A stretch of DNA of 13,736 nt, from positions 1-13,736 of the forward strand of contig JAGDBR010000036.1 of NCBI GenBank assembly GCA_017958935.1. The letters are read 5' to 3'. Below are positions 1 to 6,531 of the stretch, in pieces. The stretch is from Lachnospiraceae bacterium. Lineage in GTDB: Bacteria > Bacillota_A > Clostridia > Lachnospirales > Lachnospiraceae. The translations under genes and the position numbers were made by a program. The notes beneath the pieces are model-generated. The model worked only from the letters and a program-made list of their open reading frames with translations. It did no database searches and had not been told where the DNA came from. How positions within the stretch are numbered: the first letter of the stretch is position 1; each line of letters opens with the position of its first letter.

Positions 1-1
1 C

Positions 2-343
2 ATCAAAAACGTGGTCCTGGATCTGTCCTGCAACACCGGCGGCGCGGTGGACTCCGCGATCTACACCCTTGCGGCCTTCCTCGGAACGGCTCCGATCAGT
101 GTCGAGGATCCGCATGTGACGCTGCTCGGACAGAGAAGCGCCGGCGGCGCATGTTCCGTCACGCATATCAGCACGGCGGCCGGCTCCATCCTGCGGCTTT
201 CGAGCAGCAACAAGATGTCCTACTTGCGAAACGGCTCGTTCTACGATATCGATCAGGGTGTGGAACCGGATTTCTTTATCAGCAAGCTCTCGAATTACTA
301 TGACAGGCAGAGCCTTGCAGCCTATCTCAATGAATTGAAGTAA
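2..343 (+). CDS. S41-family peptidase-like protein, C-terminal part (5' end outside window)
   Basis: This is the 3' end of a gene that enters from the left. The frame is open from base 2 (IKNVVLDLSCNTGG...) to TAA at 341-343, about 113 residues. S41 (C-terminal processing/tail-specific) protease features are visible: the VVLDLSCNTGG strand-loop (family form DLR.N.GG), then VTLLGQRSAGGACSV (family form of the G-[QE]-x-S/T-x-G loop after the nucleophile helix), and an ending DIDQGVEPDFFIS typical of clostridial S41 proteins. The family normally has about 50-60 residues between the first two motifs, containing the catalytic serine (SxSxxN/E type). Here only about 20 residues lie between them and no such motif is seen, so the protein may be catalytically dead. 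The alternative is a divergent short-form family member. The S41 assignment is fairly sure; activity is doubtful. Confidence 0.75.
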   Translation: MKNVVLDLSCNTGGAVDSAIYTLAAFLGTAPISVEDPHVTLLGQRSAGGACSVTHISTAAGSILRLSSSNKMSYLRNGSFYDIDQGVEPDFFISKLSNYYDRQSLAAYLNELK

Positions 344-376
344 GGCCAAGATCTGTACAGAACGATGCGCAAAAAC

Positions 377-407
377 AGGCGCCCCGGACATGTGGTCCGG
401 GGCGCTT
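377..407. terminator. Bidirectional intrinsic terminator between S41 gene and FMN reductase gene
   Basis: The hairpin has arms GCGCCCCGGAC (379-389) and GTCCGGGGCGC (395-405) around the 5-base loop ATGTG, and extends by a G-T and an A-T pair to 377/407. On the minus strand it is followed by a TTTTT run (complement of 371-375). On the plus strand it is followed by a weaker T-rich TTCGTTT. It lies 33 bases after the S41 stop and 18 bases after the stop of the minus-strand gene, so it can serve both convergent genes, more strongly the reductase. Confidence 0.85.
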
Positions 408-425
408 CGTTTCGCGGCCGTTTAT

Positions 426-1043
426 TCAGCGGATGAAATGCGTCGATTGGCGCGGTTCGGTTTCCGGCAGCCCGTACTTTTCCTTCCCGAGCGCGATGGA
501 CTTCATCAGGAAAGTCATGTTGCGGGCCAGGGTGCGCATGGTCTGCAGGCCTTCGAGGTCCTGCGCGGCTTCTCCCGGCAGCCTGCCGTAGACGCTGTTC
601 CAGTACTGGCTGGACGCGACCGGCATGCCGCTGATCGTGAAGTATTTGTTCAGTTCGTCGAAGGTCGCGGAACAGCCGCCGCGGCGGGCGATCACGACGC
701 TCGCGCCGACCTTCATGGTCTTGTCGAAACCGGTGCTGTAGAACAGGCGGTCGAGGCAGGCGATCAAGGTCGCGTTGGCGGAAGCGTAGTAGACCGGAGA
801 CGCGACGACGAGCCCGTCCGCTTCTTCGAATTTCGGCGCCAGCTCGTTCACGACGTCGTCGAACACGCACTTGCCGGTCCTTGAGCAGGTCCCGCAGGCA
901 ATGCAGCCGCGGACGTCCCGGCCGCCGATCTGAACGACCTCGGTCTCGATGCCGTTCTCACGGAACACGCCCGTCATTTCATTCAGCGCGGCAGCGGTGT
1001 TGCCGTTCGGTCTCGGACTTCCGTTGATGATCAATACCTTCAT
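426..1043 (-). CDS. Flavodoxin-fold NAD(P)H-dependent FMN reductase / iron-sulfur flavoprotein-like oxidoreductase
   Basis: This 205-residue protein belongs to the NADPH-dependent FMN reductase group (flavodoxin-like fold). The N-terminal strand and loop MKVLIINGSPRPNGNT (residues 1-16) form the FMN phosphate-binding site. SPVYYASANATL (82-93) is the family's second flavin-contact loop. Between them is a cysteine cluster, C47, C50, C53 and C59 (CIACGTCSRTGKC), as in iron-sulfur flavoproteins and related multimeric reductases, where it may bind a cluster or be redox active. The start is supported by AGGAG at 1049-1053, five bases before the ATG, and by a near-consensus promoter at 1092-1120. 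The protein has no signal peptide, so it is cytoplasmic. It is a single-gene unit divergent from the esterase. The physiological electron acceptor (quinone, nitro compound or azo dye) cannot be read from the sequence. Confidence 0.88.
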   Translation of the reverse strand: MKVLIINGSPRPNGNTAAALNEMTGVFRENGIETEVVQIGGRDVRGCIACGTCSRTGKCVFDDVVNELAPKFEEADGLVVASPVYYASANATLIACLDRLFYSTGFDKTMKVGASVVIARRGGCSATFDELNKYFTISGMPVASSQYWNSVYGRLPGEAAQDLEGLQTMRTLARNMTFLMKSIALGKEKYGLPETEPRQSTHFIR

Positions 1044-1091
1044 GATTTCTCCTTTTTCCTGTAGTTTCCCTCGATGTTACGGAGTAAAAAA

Positions 1092-1120
1092 AGCATACTG
1101 CCGGCGAAGGGCCGTGTCAA
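1092..1120 (-). promoter_or_regulatory. Sigma-70-type promoter of the FMN reductase gene
   Basis: Read on the minus strand, a perfect -35 box TTGACA (complement of 1115-1120) is followed after exactly 17 bases by TATGCT (complement of 1092-1097). Transcription would begin near 1085, leaving a leader of about 40 bases before the ATG at 1043. Confidence 0.8.
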
Positions 1121-1143
1121 TACGATATTTCCCCGAATGTCCC

Positions 1144-1172
1144 TTGCGTTTTTTCCGCACAGATACTATGAT
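1144..1172 (+). promoter_or_regulatory. Probable sigma-70-type promoter of the esterase gene
   Basis: TTGCGT (1144-1149) and TATGAT (1167-1172) are separated by 17 bases. The -10 box matches the consensus at five of six positions, but the -35 box matches only its first three bases, so a moderate promoter is expected. It lies back to back with the reductase promoter, and transcription would start about 40 bases before the esterase ATG. Confidence 0.55.
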
Positions 1173-1218
1173 TCAGACAGCTGAACATCCGGCGCAATGC
1201 CGGAATAAGGAGAAGCAC

Positions 1219-1974
1219 ATGATCATTGTGAAGCGGATCCGGATCCCGGAACTTCCGACGGCCCGCGGCCGCCGGCTCTACGTGTACCTGCCGAAGGGGT
1301 ATGAGGCGTCGGATGAGCGGTATCCGGTGCTCTATATGTTCGACGGCCACAACGTGTTCTACGACAGCCACGCGACCTACGGCAAAAGCTGGGGGATGAA
1401 GGAATACCTGGAGAAGAGCCGCCGGAAGCTGATCCTCGTCGGGATCGAATGCAACCCGGAGGACGGAAACCGGATGTGCGAATACTCGCCCTGGGGCCTT
1501 CAGCTGGGGAAGAAGTACTTTTTCGAAGGGCGCGGGCAGATCACGATGGACTGGATCACCCGGGTCCTGAAGCCGGAGATCGACGCGGAATACCGGACGC
1601 TTCCGGACCGGGCGCACACGCTGATCGCGGGAAGTTCGATGGGCGGGCTGATGGCGGTTTACGCGGCGGTCGCTTATAACGGCGTGTTCTCCGGCGCGGC
1701 GGCGCTTTCGCCCTGCCTCTATTTCCATCCGCAGAAGATCGCGGACCTGATCAAAAAGACGCCGCTCGCGTCTCCGACCCGGGTCTATATGGATTTCGGC
1801 AGCGCGGAGACGGAAGAGAAGGCGGAGCCCTGGGCGCAGATGTTCAGGACTGCGGCGCGCCTGTCGAAGGCGGGTGCGCACGTGGCGGCAAGGGTGGTGC
1901 CGGGCGCATTGCATAACGAGGCTTACTGGGAGAAACGGATCCCGGTGTTCATGGACTATCTGCTGGACCGGTAA
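1219..1974 (+). CDS. Alpha/beta-hydrolase, esterase D / PF00756 type
   Basis: This 251-residue protein has the putative-esterase fold (PF00756; Fes, esterase D and acetyl/feruloyl esterase group). The sequence shows an N-terminal beta-strand region, RRLYVYLPKGY (18-28), the oxyanion region PVLYMFDGHNVF (36-47), the nucleophile elbow AGSSMGGL (137-144, Ser140), a likely acid residue in MDFGSAETEE (191-200), and the catalytic His232 in PGALHNEAYW. Length and motif order fit the family. The ATG at 1219 was chosen because AAGGAG lies at 1207-1212, six bases upstream, and the protein begins directly with the first family strand. The frame is open further upstream, but that part overlaps the divergent gene and the promoter. 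No signal peptide is present, so the enzyme is cytoplasmic. It might de-esterify imported acylated sugars, but nothing in the sequence shows its substrate, and the divergent sugar locus begins beyond an intervening terminator. Confidence 0.87.
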   Translation: MIIVKRIRIPELPTARGRRLYVYLPKGYEASDERYPVLYMFDGHNVFYDSHATYGKSWGMKEYLEKSRRKLILVGIECNPEDGNRMCEYSPWGLQLGKKYFFEGRGQITMDWITRVLKPEIDAEYRTLPDRAHTLIAGSSMGGLMAVYAAVAYNGVFSGAAALSPCLYFHPQKIADLIKKTPLASPTRVYMDFGSAETEEKAEPWAQMFRTAARLSKAGAHVAARVVPGALHNEAYWEKRIPVFMDYLLDR

Positions 1975-2003
1975 GGTCCGGTCACGATCACATCAGCAAC
2001 AGG

Positions 2004-2042
2004 AAAAGGGCGCTCCCCGGATATCCGGGAAGCGCCCTTTTT
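2004..2042. terminator. Intrinsic terminator after the esterase gene (also active-looking on the minus strand)
   Basis: A 16-base arm starting AAAGGGCGCT (2005-2020) pairs with 2025-2040 ending AGCGCCCTTT, with one C-A mismatch and an ATAT loop. A run of five T residues (2038-2042) follows on the plus strand. An A-run (2004-2007) gives a T-run on the other strand. The hairpin sits 30 bases past the esterase stop and can also stop transcripts from the convergent lacI-type gene. Confidence 0.88.
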
Positions 2043-2048
2043 GTATGC

Positions 2049-2076
2049 GCAGCTGACCGTTCTGACGGTCAGCTGC
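2049..2076. repeat. Perfect 12-bp inverted repeat (hairpin) between convergent genes
   Basis: GCAGCTGACCGT (2049-2060) and ACGGTCAGCTGC (2065-2076) form a perfect 12-bp stem with the loop TCTG. It lacks a T-run on either side, so it is not a standard terminator by itself. It lies 20 bases after the stop of the minus-strand regulator gene and 6 bases from the neighbouring terminator. It may protect the 3' end of the regulator mRNA or act in tandem with that terminator. Confidence 0.7.
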
Positions 2077-2096
2077 CTGGATCGATGCTGTTGCCG

Positions 2097-3140
2097 TCAA
2101 CGGACGTCCGGTCGCCTTGTGCTGCCGCCCCAGACCGGGGTGGAGAGGATCGACACGTCGCGGAAGAGATGCTCGGGATGGTGGATCCTGTCGATCAGCA
2201 TGTTGCCGGCAGTCCGGCCGATGTCTTCGGAGCAGATCCGGGCGGTGGTCAGCGTCGGCTCCACGAGGAACGCTTCCGGAGAACCGTCGAAGCCGGTCAC
2301 CATCACGTCCTGCGGGATCTTCAGCCCCAGTTTTTTCAGAGCGGCCATCAGGTGGACGGCCAGATAGTCGTTGGCGCAGACGAAGGCATCCGGGATGGAA
2401 GGCAGGCGCGAAACCTGCTCCGCCAGCCAGTCGGGATCTCCGTAATTTTCGCAGTCCTTTTCCAGGATGGAAAACGCGTCTCCCGAAGGAAGGCCGTGGT
2501 CGATCAGCGTGTCCCGGTAGGCGAGCCACCGCTCATGGAAGCTGTTGCAGTGCGTCTTGTCGCCCACGAAGCCGATCCGCTGCGCACCCTTTTCGATCAG
2601 GTGCTCGGTCAGCGCCATGCTCGACGAATAGTTCTCCATGGAGATGTAATCGCAGATCAGCAGAGGCCTGCGGGAGCCGGCAAAGCCGTCCACGAAGACG
2701 CAGGGCAGCCCGAGGGAGGCGACCATTTCAAGATAGGTCCGGTCGAAAAGCTCGATGCAGAGGATGCCGGCCGTCTCGTCCAGTTTCAGGAAGGGCGGCA
2801 GCGTCACCGAGGCGATCTCCTCGTCCGAGATCTCGAACATCTTGATCGTGTAGCCGGAACGGCAGATGTAATCCGTAAAGCTTGTAATGAAATAGGTGCC
2901 GAAATTGTGCGTCAGAAGCTTGTGCTGGGTCAGGAGCGCGATGTTCTTCACGCCGTCGTCCGCGACCGGGACCACTTCTTCCGGGATCTGCCCGTAACCG
3001 AGTTCCCGGGCCTTGGACAGGACCATGACCCGCGTGGACTCCGGAACGGAGCCCCTGTTGTTGAAGATCTTGGATACGGTGTTCCGGGACAGGCCGCAGG
3101 CGTCGGCGATGTCCTGCATGGTAACTTTTTTAACAGCCAC
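2097..3140 (-). CDS. LacI/GalR-family transcriptional regulator (probable repressor of the adjacent fructan-type operon)
   Basis: This 347-residue protein has a complete LacI-family layout. A DNA-binding helix-turn-helix is visible in KVTMQDIADACGLSRNTVSK (residues 5-24), followed by the hinge region ending ARELGYG (44-50). The rest is a periplasmic-binding-protein-like sugar domain, including IGFVGD, the conserved PDAFVCANDYLAVHLMAALKKLG stretch, the GFDGSPEA turn and LTTAR. The start chosen is GTG at 3140, preceded by GGAAGGG (complement of 3151-3157). An in-frame ATG at 3188 is rejected because it lies upstream of the predicted -10 box and therefore outside the transcript. The gene is divergent from the ABC transporter operon and has a large palindrome next to its promoter, suggesting self-control plus control of the operon. 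The effector is probably a fructose-containing sugar, by context only. Confidence 0.93.
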   Translation of the reverse strand: MAVKKVTMQDIADACGLSRNTVSKIFNNRGSVPESTRVMVLSKARELGYGQIPEEVVPVADDGVKNIALLTQHKLLTHNFGTYFITSFTDYICRSGYTIKMFEISDEEIASVTLPPFLKLDETAGILCIELFDRTYLEMVASLGLPCVFVDGFAGSRRPLLICDYISMENYSSSMALTEHLIEKGAQRIGFVGDKTHCNSFHERWLAYRDTLIDHGLPSGDAFSILEKDCENYGDPDWLAEQVSRLPSIPDAFVCANDYLAVHLMAALKKLGLKIPQDVMVTGFDGSPEAFLVEPTLTTARICSEDIGRTAGNMLIDRIHHPEHLFRDVSILSTPVWGGSTRRPDVR

Positions 3141-3176
3141 GATGTCACATCCCTTCCGGTTGATTATTGTAGAAAT

Positions 3177-3205
3177 ATTATAACACATAAAAAAATATAA
3201 TACAA
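3177..3205 (-). promoter_or_regulatory. Promoter of the lacI-type regulator gene
   Basis: On the minus strand, TTGTAT (complement of 3200-3205) is followed after 17 bases by a perfect TATAAT (complement of 3177-3182), itself preceded by TGT, giving an extended -10 element. The start site would fall near 3170, about 30 bases before the GTG start at 3140. This places the upstream ATG at 3188 outside the transcript and so decides the start codon. Confidence 0.85.
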
Positions 3206-3209
3206 GATG

Positions 3210-3236
3210 TACAAAATGTAAAGTTTACATTTTGTA
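3210..3236. promoter_or_regulatory. 27-bp perfect palindrome, likely LacI-type operator
   Basis: Arms TACAAAATGTAAA (3210-3222) and TTTACATTTTGTA (3224-3236) are exact reverse complements around a single G. It lies four bases upstream of the -35 box of the regulator promoter. The core ATGTAAA-G-TTTACAT resembles the TGTAAA/TTTACA half-sites of many LacI-family operators, although it has an odd-length centre instead of the usual CG. A third TTTACA occurs at 3238-3243. From its position it could reduce transcription of the regulator gene and, by looping to the sites near 3361-3398, of the operon. Confidence 0.75.
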
Positions 3237-3317
3237 ATTTACAGGTGCATTTCCGCCGGATCCGCCGCTATATGTCCAAATAAGCCCCGCAGCGCCTTCA
3301 ATTAATGAAATTGTTTG

Positions 3318-3346
3318 TTGACACAGTGAAAATCAGGACGTAAAAT
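3318..3346 (+). promoter_or_regulatory. Main promoter of the ABC transporter / GH32 operon
   Basis: A perfect TTGACA (3318-3323) and TAAAAT (3341-3346) are separated by 17 bases. The start would be near 3353, giving a leader of about 90 bases before the ATPase ATG at 3443. The leader carries an inverted repeat (3361-3398) where a repressor could block elongation or open-complex formation. Confidence 0.85.
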
Positions 3347-3360
3347 TATGTCAAGTAAGA

Positions 3361-3403
3361 GTTTACATTATGGGTCATTGTGTGGACATAGTGTAAACAC
3401 AAT
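3361..3403. promoter_or_regulatory. Operator-like inverted repeats at the operon transcription start
   Basis: GTTTACATTAT (3361-3371) and ATAGTGTAAAC (3388-3398) are reverse complements with one mismatch. They carry the same TTTACA/TGTAAA half-site as the 27-bp palindrome. A second, overlapping inverted pair is ATTGTGT (3377-3383) and ACACAAT (3397-3403). The block starts about eight bases after the predicted transcription start, a usual place for a repressor site. It is not known which of the two overlapping repeats matters. Confidence 0.6.
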
Positions 3404-3442
3404 TCCATCGTCATTGACACGAAAAAGGAGGAAGCTGTAAGC

Positions 3443-4597
3443 ATGTCAGAAGTCATCTTAAAGGGACTGAAAAAGGTTTACGACAACAAAGTGACCGCAG
3501 TCCACGACGTTAACCTGAATATTGCGGACAAGGAATTCATTGTACTGGTCGGACCTTCCGGCTGCGGAAAGTCCACGACGCTTCGTATGGTCGCGGGCCT
3601 TGAGGAGATATCGGACGGCGAACTGTATATCGACGGCAGACTCGTGAACGAAGTGGCACCGAAAGACCGTGATATCGCCATGGTCTTCCAGAACTATGCA
3701 CTGTATCCGCACATGACAGTGTACGACAACCTGGCGTATGCGCTGAAACTGCGCAAGACGTCGAAGGACGCCATCGACAAGAAGGTCCGGGAAGTCGCCG
3801 CGATCCTGGACATCACCCAGTATCTCGAGCGCAAGCCCAAGGCCCTGTCCGGCGGCCAGCGCCAGCGTGTGGCCATCGGCCGCGCCATGGTGCGTGACCC
3901 GAAGGTCTTCCTGATGGACGAGCCGCTGTCCAACCTGGACGCGAAGCTGCGCAACCAGATGCGCGCGGAGATCATCAAGCTCCGTTCCCGCATCAACACC
4001 ACGTTCATGTACGTCACGCACGACCAGACCGAAGCGATGACGCTGGGCGACCGTATCGTCATCATGAAAGACGGCTACGTGAACCAGATCGGCACGCCGC
4101 AGGAAGTCTTCAACAAACCGATCAACCTGTTCGTCGCAGGCTTCATCGGAATGCCCGTCATGAACTTCTTCGACAACTGCAAGCTGCTGCTGGAAGACGG
4201 CAAGTATTTCGCGGAGATCCGCGGCGTCCGTTTCGAGCTCAGCCCGTTCCAGCAGAAAGCGCTGCGCCATAACAACGTGCAGCCCTGCGACATCGTTGCC
4301 GGCATCCGTCCGCAGCATGTCACGGTCGGAGAGGGCCAGCTGACCGCGAAGATCGAAGTCAGCGAGATGATGGGCAGCGAGTACAACATCCACGCCCGCT
4401 GCGAGCAGGACGAAGTCGTCATGCTGATCCCGACGGTCGATCTGACGGCGGACGTCTCCATGGGCAAGACGATCAACTTCACCACGAGACCCGATCTGAT
4501 CCAGCTCTTCGACAAACAGAGCGGCCACAACCTGATTTGGTATGACGAGGAATCGGCATCCAAAGACGCGCCTGTCTGCAGAACTTATGATTTTTAA
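3443..4597 (+). CDS. Sugar ABC transporter ATP-binding protein (MsmK/MsmX/UgpC type)
   Basis: This 384-residue ATPase energises carbohydrate import on the inner face of the membrane. All ABC motifs are intact: Walker [10 protein letters not shown] (37-45), Q-loop Gln83 in [14 protein letters not shown], signature [14 protein letters not shown] (135-148), Walker B VFLMDEP with Glu160, D-loop SNLDAKLR, and H-loop His193 in [14 protein letters not shown]. The C-terminal part (about 235-384) is the regulatory TOBE/OB-type domain of the CUT1 sugar importers, with GIRPQHV. AAGGAGG lies at 3425-3431, eleven bases before the ATG. It is the first gene of the operon, followed 15 bases later by the permease gene. 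In many Bacillota the partner ATPase of LplB/YtcP systems is shared and encoded elsewhere, so a dedicated copy at the head of the locus is noteworthy. Confidence 0.96.
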   Translation: MSEVILKGLKKVYDNKVTAVHDVNLNIADKEFIVLVGPSGCGKSTTLRMVAGLEEISDGELYIDGRLVNEVAPKDRDIAMVFQNYALYPHMTVYDNLAYALKLRKTSKDAIDKKVREVAAILDITQYLERKPKALSGGQRQRVAIGRAMVRDPKVFLMDEPLSNLDAKLRNQMRAEIIKLRSRINTTFMYVTHDQTEAMTLGDRIVIMKDGYVNQIGTPQEVFNKPINLFVAGFIGMPVMNFFDNCKLLLEDGKYFAEIRGVRFELSPFQQKALRHNNVQPCDIVAGIRPQHVTVGEGQLTAKIEVSEMMGSEYNIHARCEQDEVVMLIPTVDLTADVSMGKTINFTTRPDLIQLFDKQSGHNLIWYDEESASKDAPVCRTYDF

Positions 4598-4612
4598 TAT
4601 CAGGAGGCAACC

Positions 4613-5593
4613 ATGGAAGAATTGAAAAAAGCTTCAAAGGTTCCAGCTGCCGGTAAGAACAGAGGCGAAGGCGGCCGGTCCGAGAGCCCTAAGTTCAAGG
4701 CCTTAAAAGAGAACGCTCCGTTTCTCGTCATGATCTTCCCGGCGGTCCTGGTCGTGTTCCTGTTCAATTATCTGCCGATCTACGGCGTATTGATCGCGTT
4801 CCAGGATTTCATGCCCGGCGACAAGATCCTCTCAGACAGTACGATCTGGGTAGGATTCGACAACTTCAAGAGGTTCTTCTCCGATCCGCAGTTCTGGCCG
4901 CTGCTGAAGAACACCTTCCTGATCTGCATCTACGGTTTCATCATCGGATTCCCGCTTCCGATCCTCGTCTCCCTGATGCTGAATGCCCTGAAGGGCAGAA
5001 AGACGGCCAAGTTCCTGCAGACGATCTTCACGGCGCCGCACTTCATTTCGCTCGTCGTTTTGGTCGGTATGCTGACCCTGTTCTTCGGCCGCTACGGCCT
5101 CGTGAACAACATCGTGGCCCACACCGGCGGTGAGCGCTACTCCTACTTCCTGGAGACCTCGGCCTTCCGCCCGCTGTACATCCTGTCCAGCAACTGGCAG
5201 GACTTCGGCTGGAGCGCGGTCATCTACATTGCGGCGCTCTCCAACGTCGACCCGCAGCAGCATGAGGCGGCGATCCTCGACGGCGCGACCCGGTTCCGCC
5301 GCGTGCTTGACGTCGACCTGCCCGCGATCATGCCCATGATCAGCGTCATGCTCATCATGTCCATCGGCGGCCTGATGGGCGTCGGTTACGAGAAAGCCCT
5401 GCTGATGCAGACGGACGGCAACCTGGCGGTCAGTGAACTGATCTCGACCTACGTGTACAAACGCGGTCTGACAGGCGTCCCGGACCAGGCTTACGCTACG
5501 GCTATCGGCCTGTTCAACTCCATCATCAACGTCATCCTGCTTGTCATCGCCAATACGACAAGTAAGAAGTTCTCCGAGAACTCACTTTGGTAA
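4613..5593 (+). CDS. Sugar ABC transporter permease, LplB type
   Basis: This 326-residue inner-membrane protein forms half of the sugar channel. It has a polar N-terminal tail (1-33), then about six membrane segments: around 35-60 (FLVMIFPAVLVVFLFNYLPIYGV), 100-127, 138-160, 195-212, 240-258 and 295-314. The cytoplasmic EAA loop that docks to the ATPase is clear as EAAILDGATRFRRVLDVDLP (218-237). The ending KKFSENSLW is typical of LplB proteins. AGGAGG precedes the ATG. The gene lies between the ATPase and the second permease, with 15- and 12-base gaps, so the three are co-transcribed. Confidence 0.95.
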   Translation: MEELKKASKVPAAGKNRGEGGRSESPKFKALKENAPFLVMIFPAVLVVFLFNYLPIYGVLIAFQDFMPGDKILSDSTIWVGFDNFKRFFSDPQFWPLLKNTFLICIYGFIIGFPLPILVSLMLNALKGRKTAKFLQTIFTAPHFISLVVLVGMLTLFFGRYGLVNNIVAHTGGERYSYFLETSAFRPLYILSSNWQDFGWSAVIYIAALSNVDPQQHEAAILDGATRFRRVLDVDLPAIMPMISVMLIMSIGGLMGVGYEKALLMQTDGNLAVSELISTYVYKRGLTGVPDQAYATAIGLFNSIINVILLVIANTTSKKFSENSLW

Positions 5594-5605
5594 GGAGGCA
5601 GACAG

Positions 5606-6499
5606 ATGAAAAAGAAAAACGCACTGAGGGACACGCTCGGAGATAAGATATTCTTTGCCATCAACGGATTCTTTCTCCTGCTGCTTGCCCTCATCATTCT
5701 CTATCCGCTGTACTTCATCATCATCGCGGCCATTTCCGATCCGGATGCCGTTCTCGGCGGCGAAGTCGTTCTCTATCCCGTCAGGGTCACGTTCGAGGGC
5801 TTCGAGAAGATCATGCAGCGCACGGACGTGTGGAGAGGCTATCTGAACACGATCATCTACACCTTCCTGACGGTCGTCCTGGCGCTGATCGTCACGATCC
5901 CCGCGGGCTGGGCGCTGAGCCGCAAGACCCTTCCGGGCAAGAAGCTGTTCATGATCTACTTCATCATCCCGATGTTCTTCGGCGGCGGCCTGATCCCGTT
6001 CTACAACGTCATGAGCAGCCTGAAGCTGATCAACACGATGTGGGCGGTCATCCTCCCGGCGATCCTGTCGGTATGGAACCTCTTCATGACGAAGACCTTC
6101 TTCGAGTCCAGCATCCCGACCGGCCTGATCGAAGCCGCCAACATCGACGGCGCAGGCAAGTTCCGCGTGTTCCTCGACATGGTCATCCCGCTGTCCAAGG
6201 CGGTCATCGCCGTCATGGCCCTCTACTATGCGGTCGGCCAGTGGAACAGCTACTTCAACGCCATGATCTTCCTGCAGGATGAGACGAAGTATCCGCTGCA
6301 GCTCGTGCTGAAGGAGATCCTGATCGCCTCGGAGAGCACCGTGGGCGGCAGCGGCGAGACGATCCTCCAGCAGTACCGTCTTGCGAACCAGCTCAAGTAT
6401 GTTTCCGTCATCGTTTCCAGTCTTCCTGTCCTGTGCCTGTACCCGTTCGTACAGAAGTATTTCGCGCAGGGCGTGATGATCGGATCGCTGAAAGAATAA
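5606..6499 (+). CDS. Sugar ABC transporter permease, YtcP type (CUT1, MalG-like)
   Basis: This 297-residue membrane protein is the second half of the channel. The first membrane segment is around residues 15-42 (FFAINGFFLLLLALIILYPLYFIIIAA), with others near 80-104, 113-134, 143-162, 195-215 and 265-285. The EAA loop is IEAANIDGAGKFRVFLDMVIP (175-195). The ending YFAQGVMIGSLKE is the usual ending of YtcP permeases. Its ribosome site overlaps the stop of the preceding gene (TAAGGAGG at 5591-5598), which points to coupled translation and equal amounts of the two permeases. The solute-binding protein gene follows 32 bases downstream. Confidence 0.95.
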   Translation: MKKKNALRDTLGDKIFFAINGFFLLLLALIILYPLYFIIIAAISDPDAVLGGEVVLYPVRVTFEGFEKIMQRTDVWRGYLNTIIYTFLTVVLALIVTIPAGWALSRKTLPGKKLFMIYFIIPMFFGGGLIPFYNVMSSLKLINTMWAVILPAILSVWNLFMTKTFFESSIPTGLIEAANIDGAGKFRVFLDMVIPLSKAVIAVMALYYAVGQWNSYFNAMIFLQDETKYPLQLVLKEILIASESTVGGSGETILQQYRLANQLKYVSVIVSSLPVLCLYPFVQKYFAQGVMIGSLKE

Positions 6500-6531
6500 C
6501 CACAAAGCATTACAAGGAGGAAAAATCCATT

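Noticed and set aside
949..1218. Upstream extension of the esterase reading frame
   Set aside because: It would overlap the divergent reductase gene and both promoters, its translation has no family similarity, and a proper ribosome site precedes the ATG at 1219.
3138..3188. N-terminal extension of the LacI-type regulator to an ATG at 3188
   Set aside because: The predicted -10 box (3177-3182) lies downstream of this ATG, so it would not be transcribed. The GTG at 3140 has a ribosome site and gives the usual LacI-family N-terminus.
3196..3201. Plus-strand TATAAT in the divergent region
   Set aside because: No -35-like sequence lies 16-18 bases upstream on the plus strand. The bases are part of the A/T-rich spacer of the minus-strand promoter.
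3414..3419. Second TTGACA close to the ATPase start codon
   Set aside because: A matching -10 box would fall at the start codon or within the coding sequence and none is visible there. The 3318-3346 promoter is much better.
3458..4528. Open frame on the minus strand across the ABC ATPase gene
   Set aside because: The plus strand has every ABC motif intact. The antisense frame is a shadow with a His/Asp/Val-rich composition and no recognisable domain.
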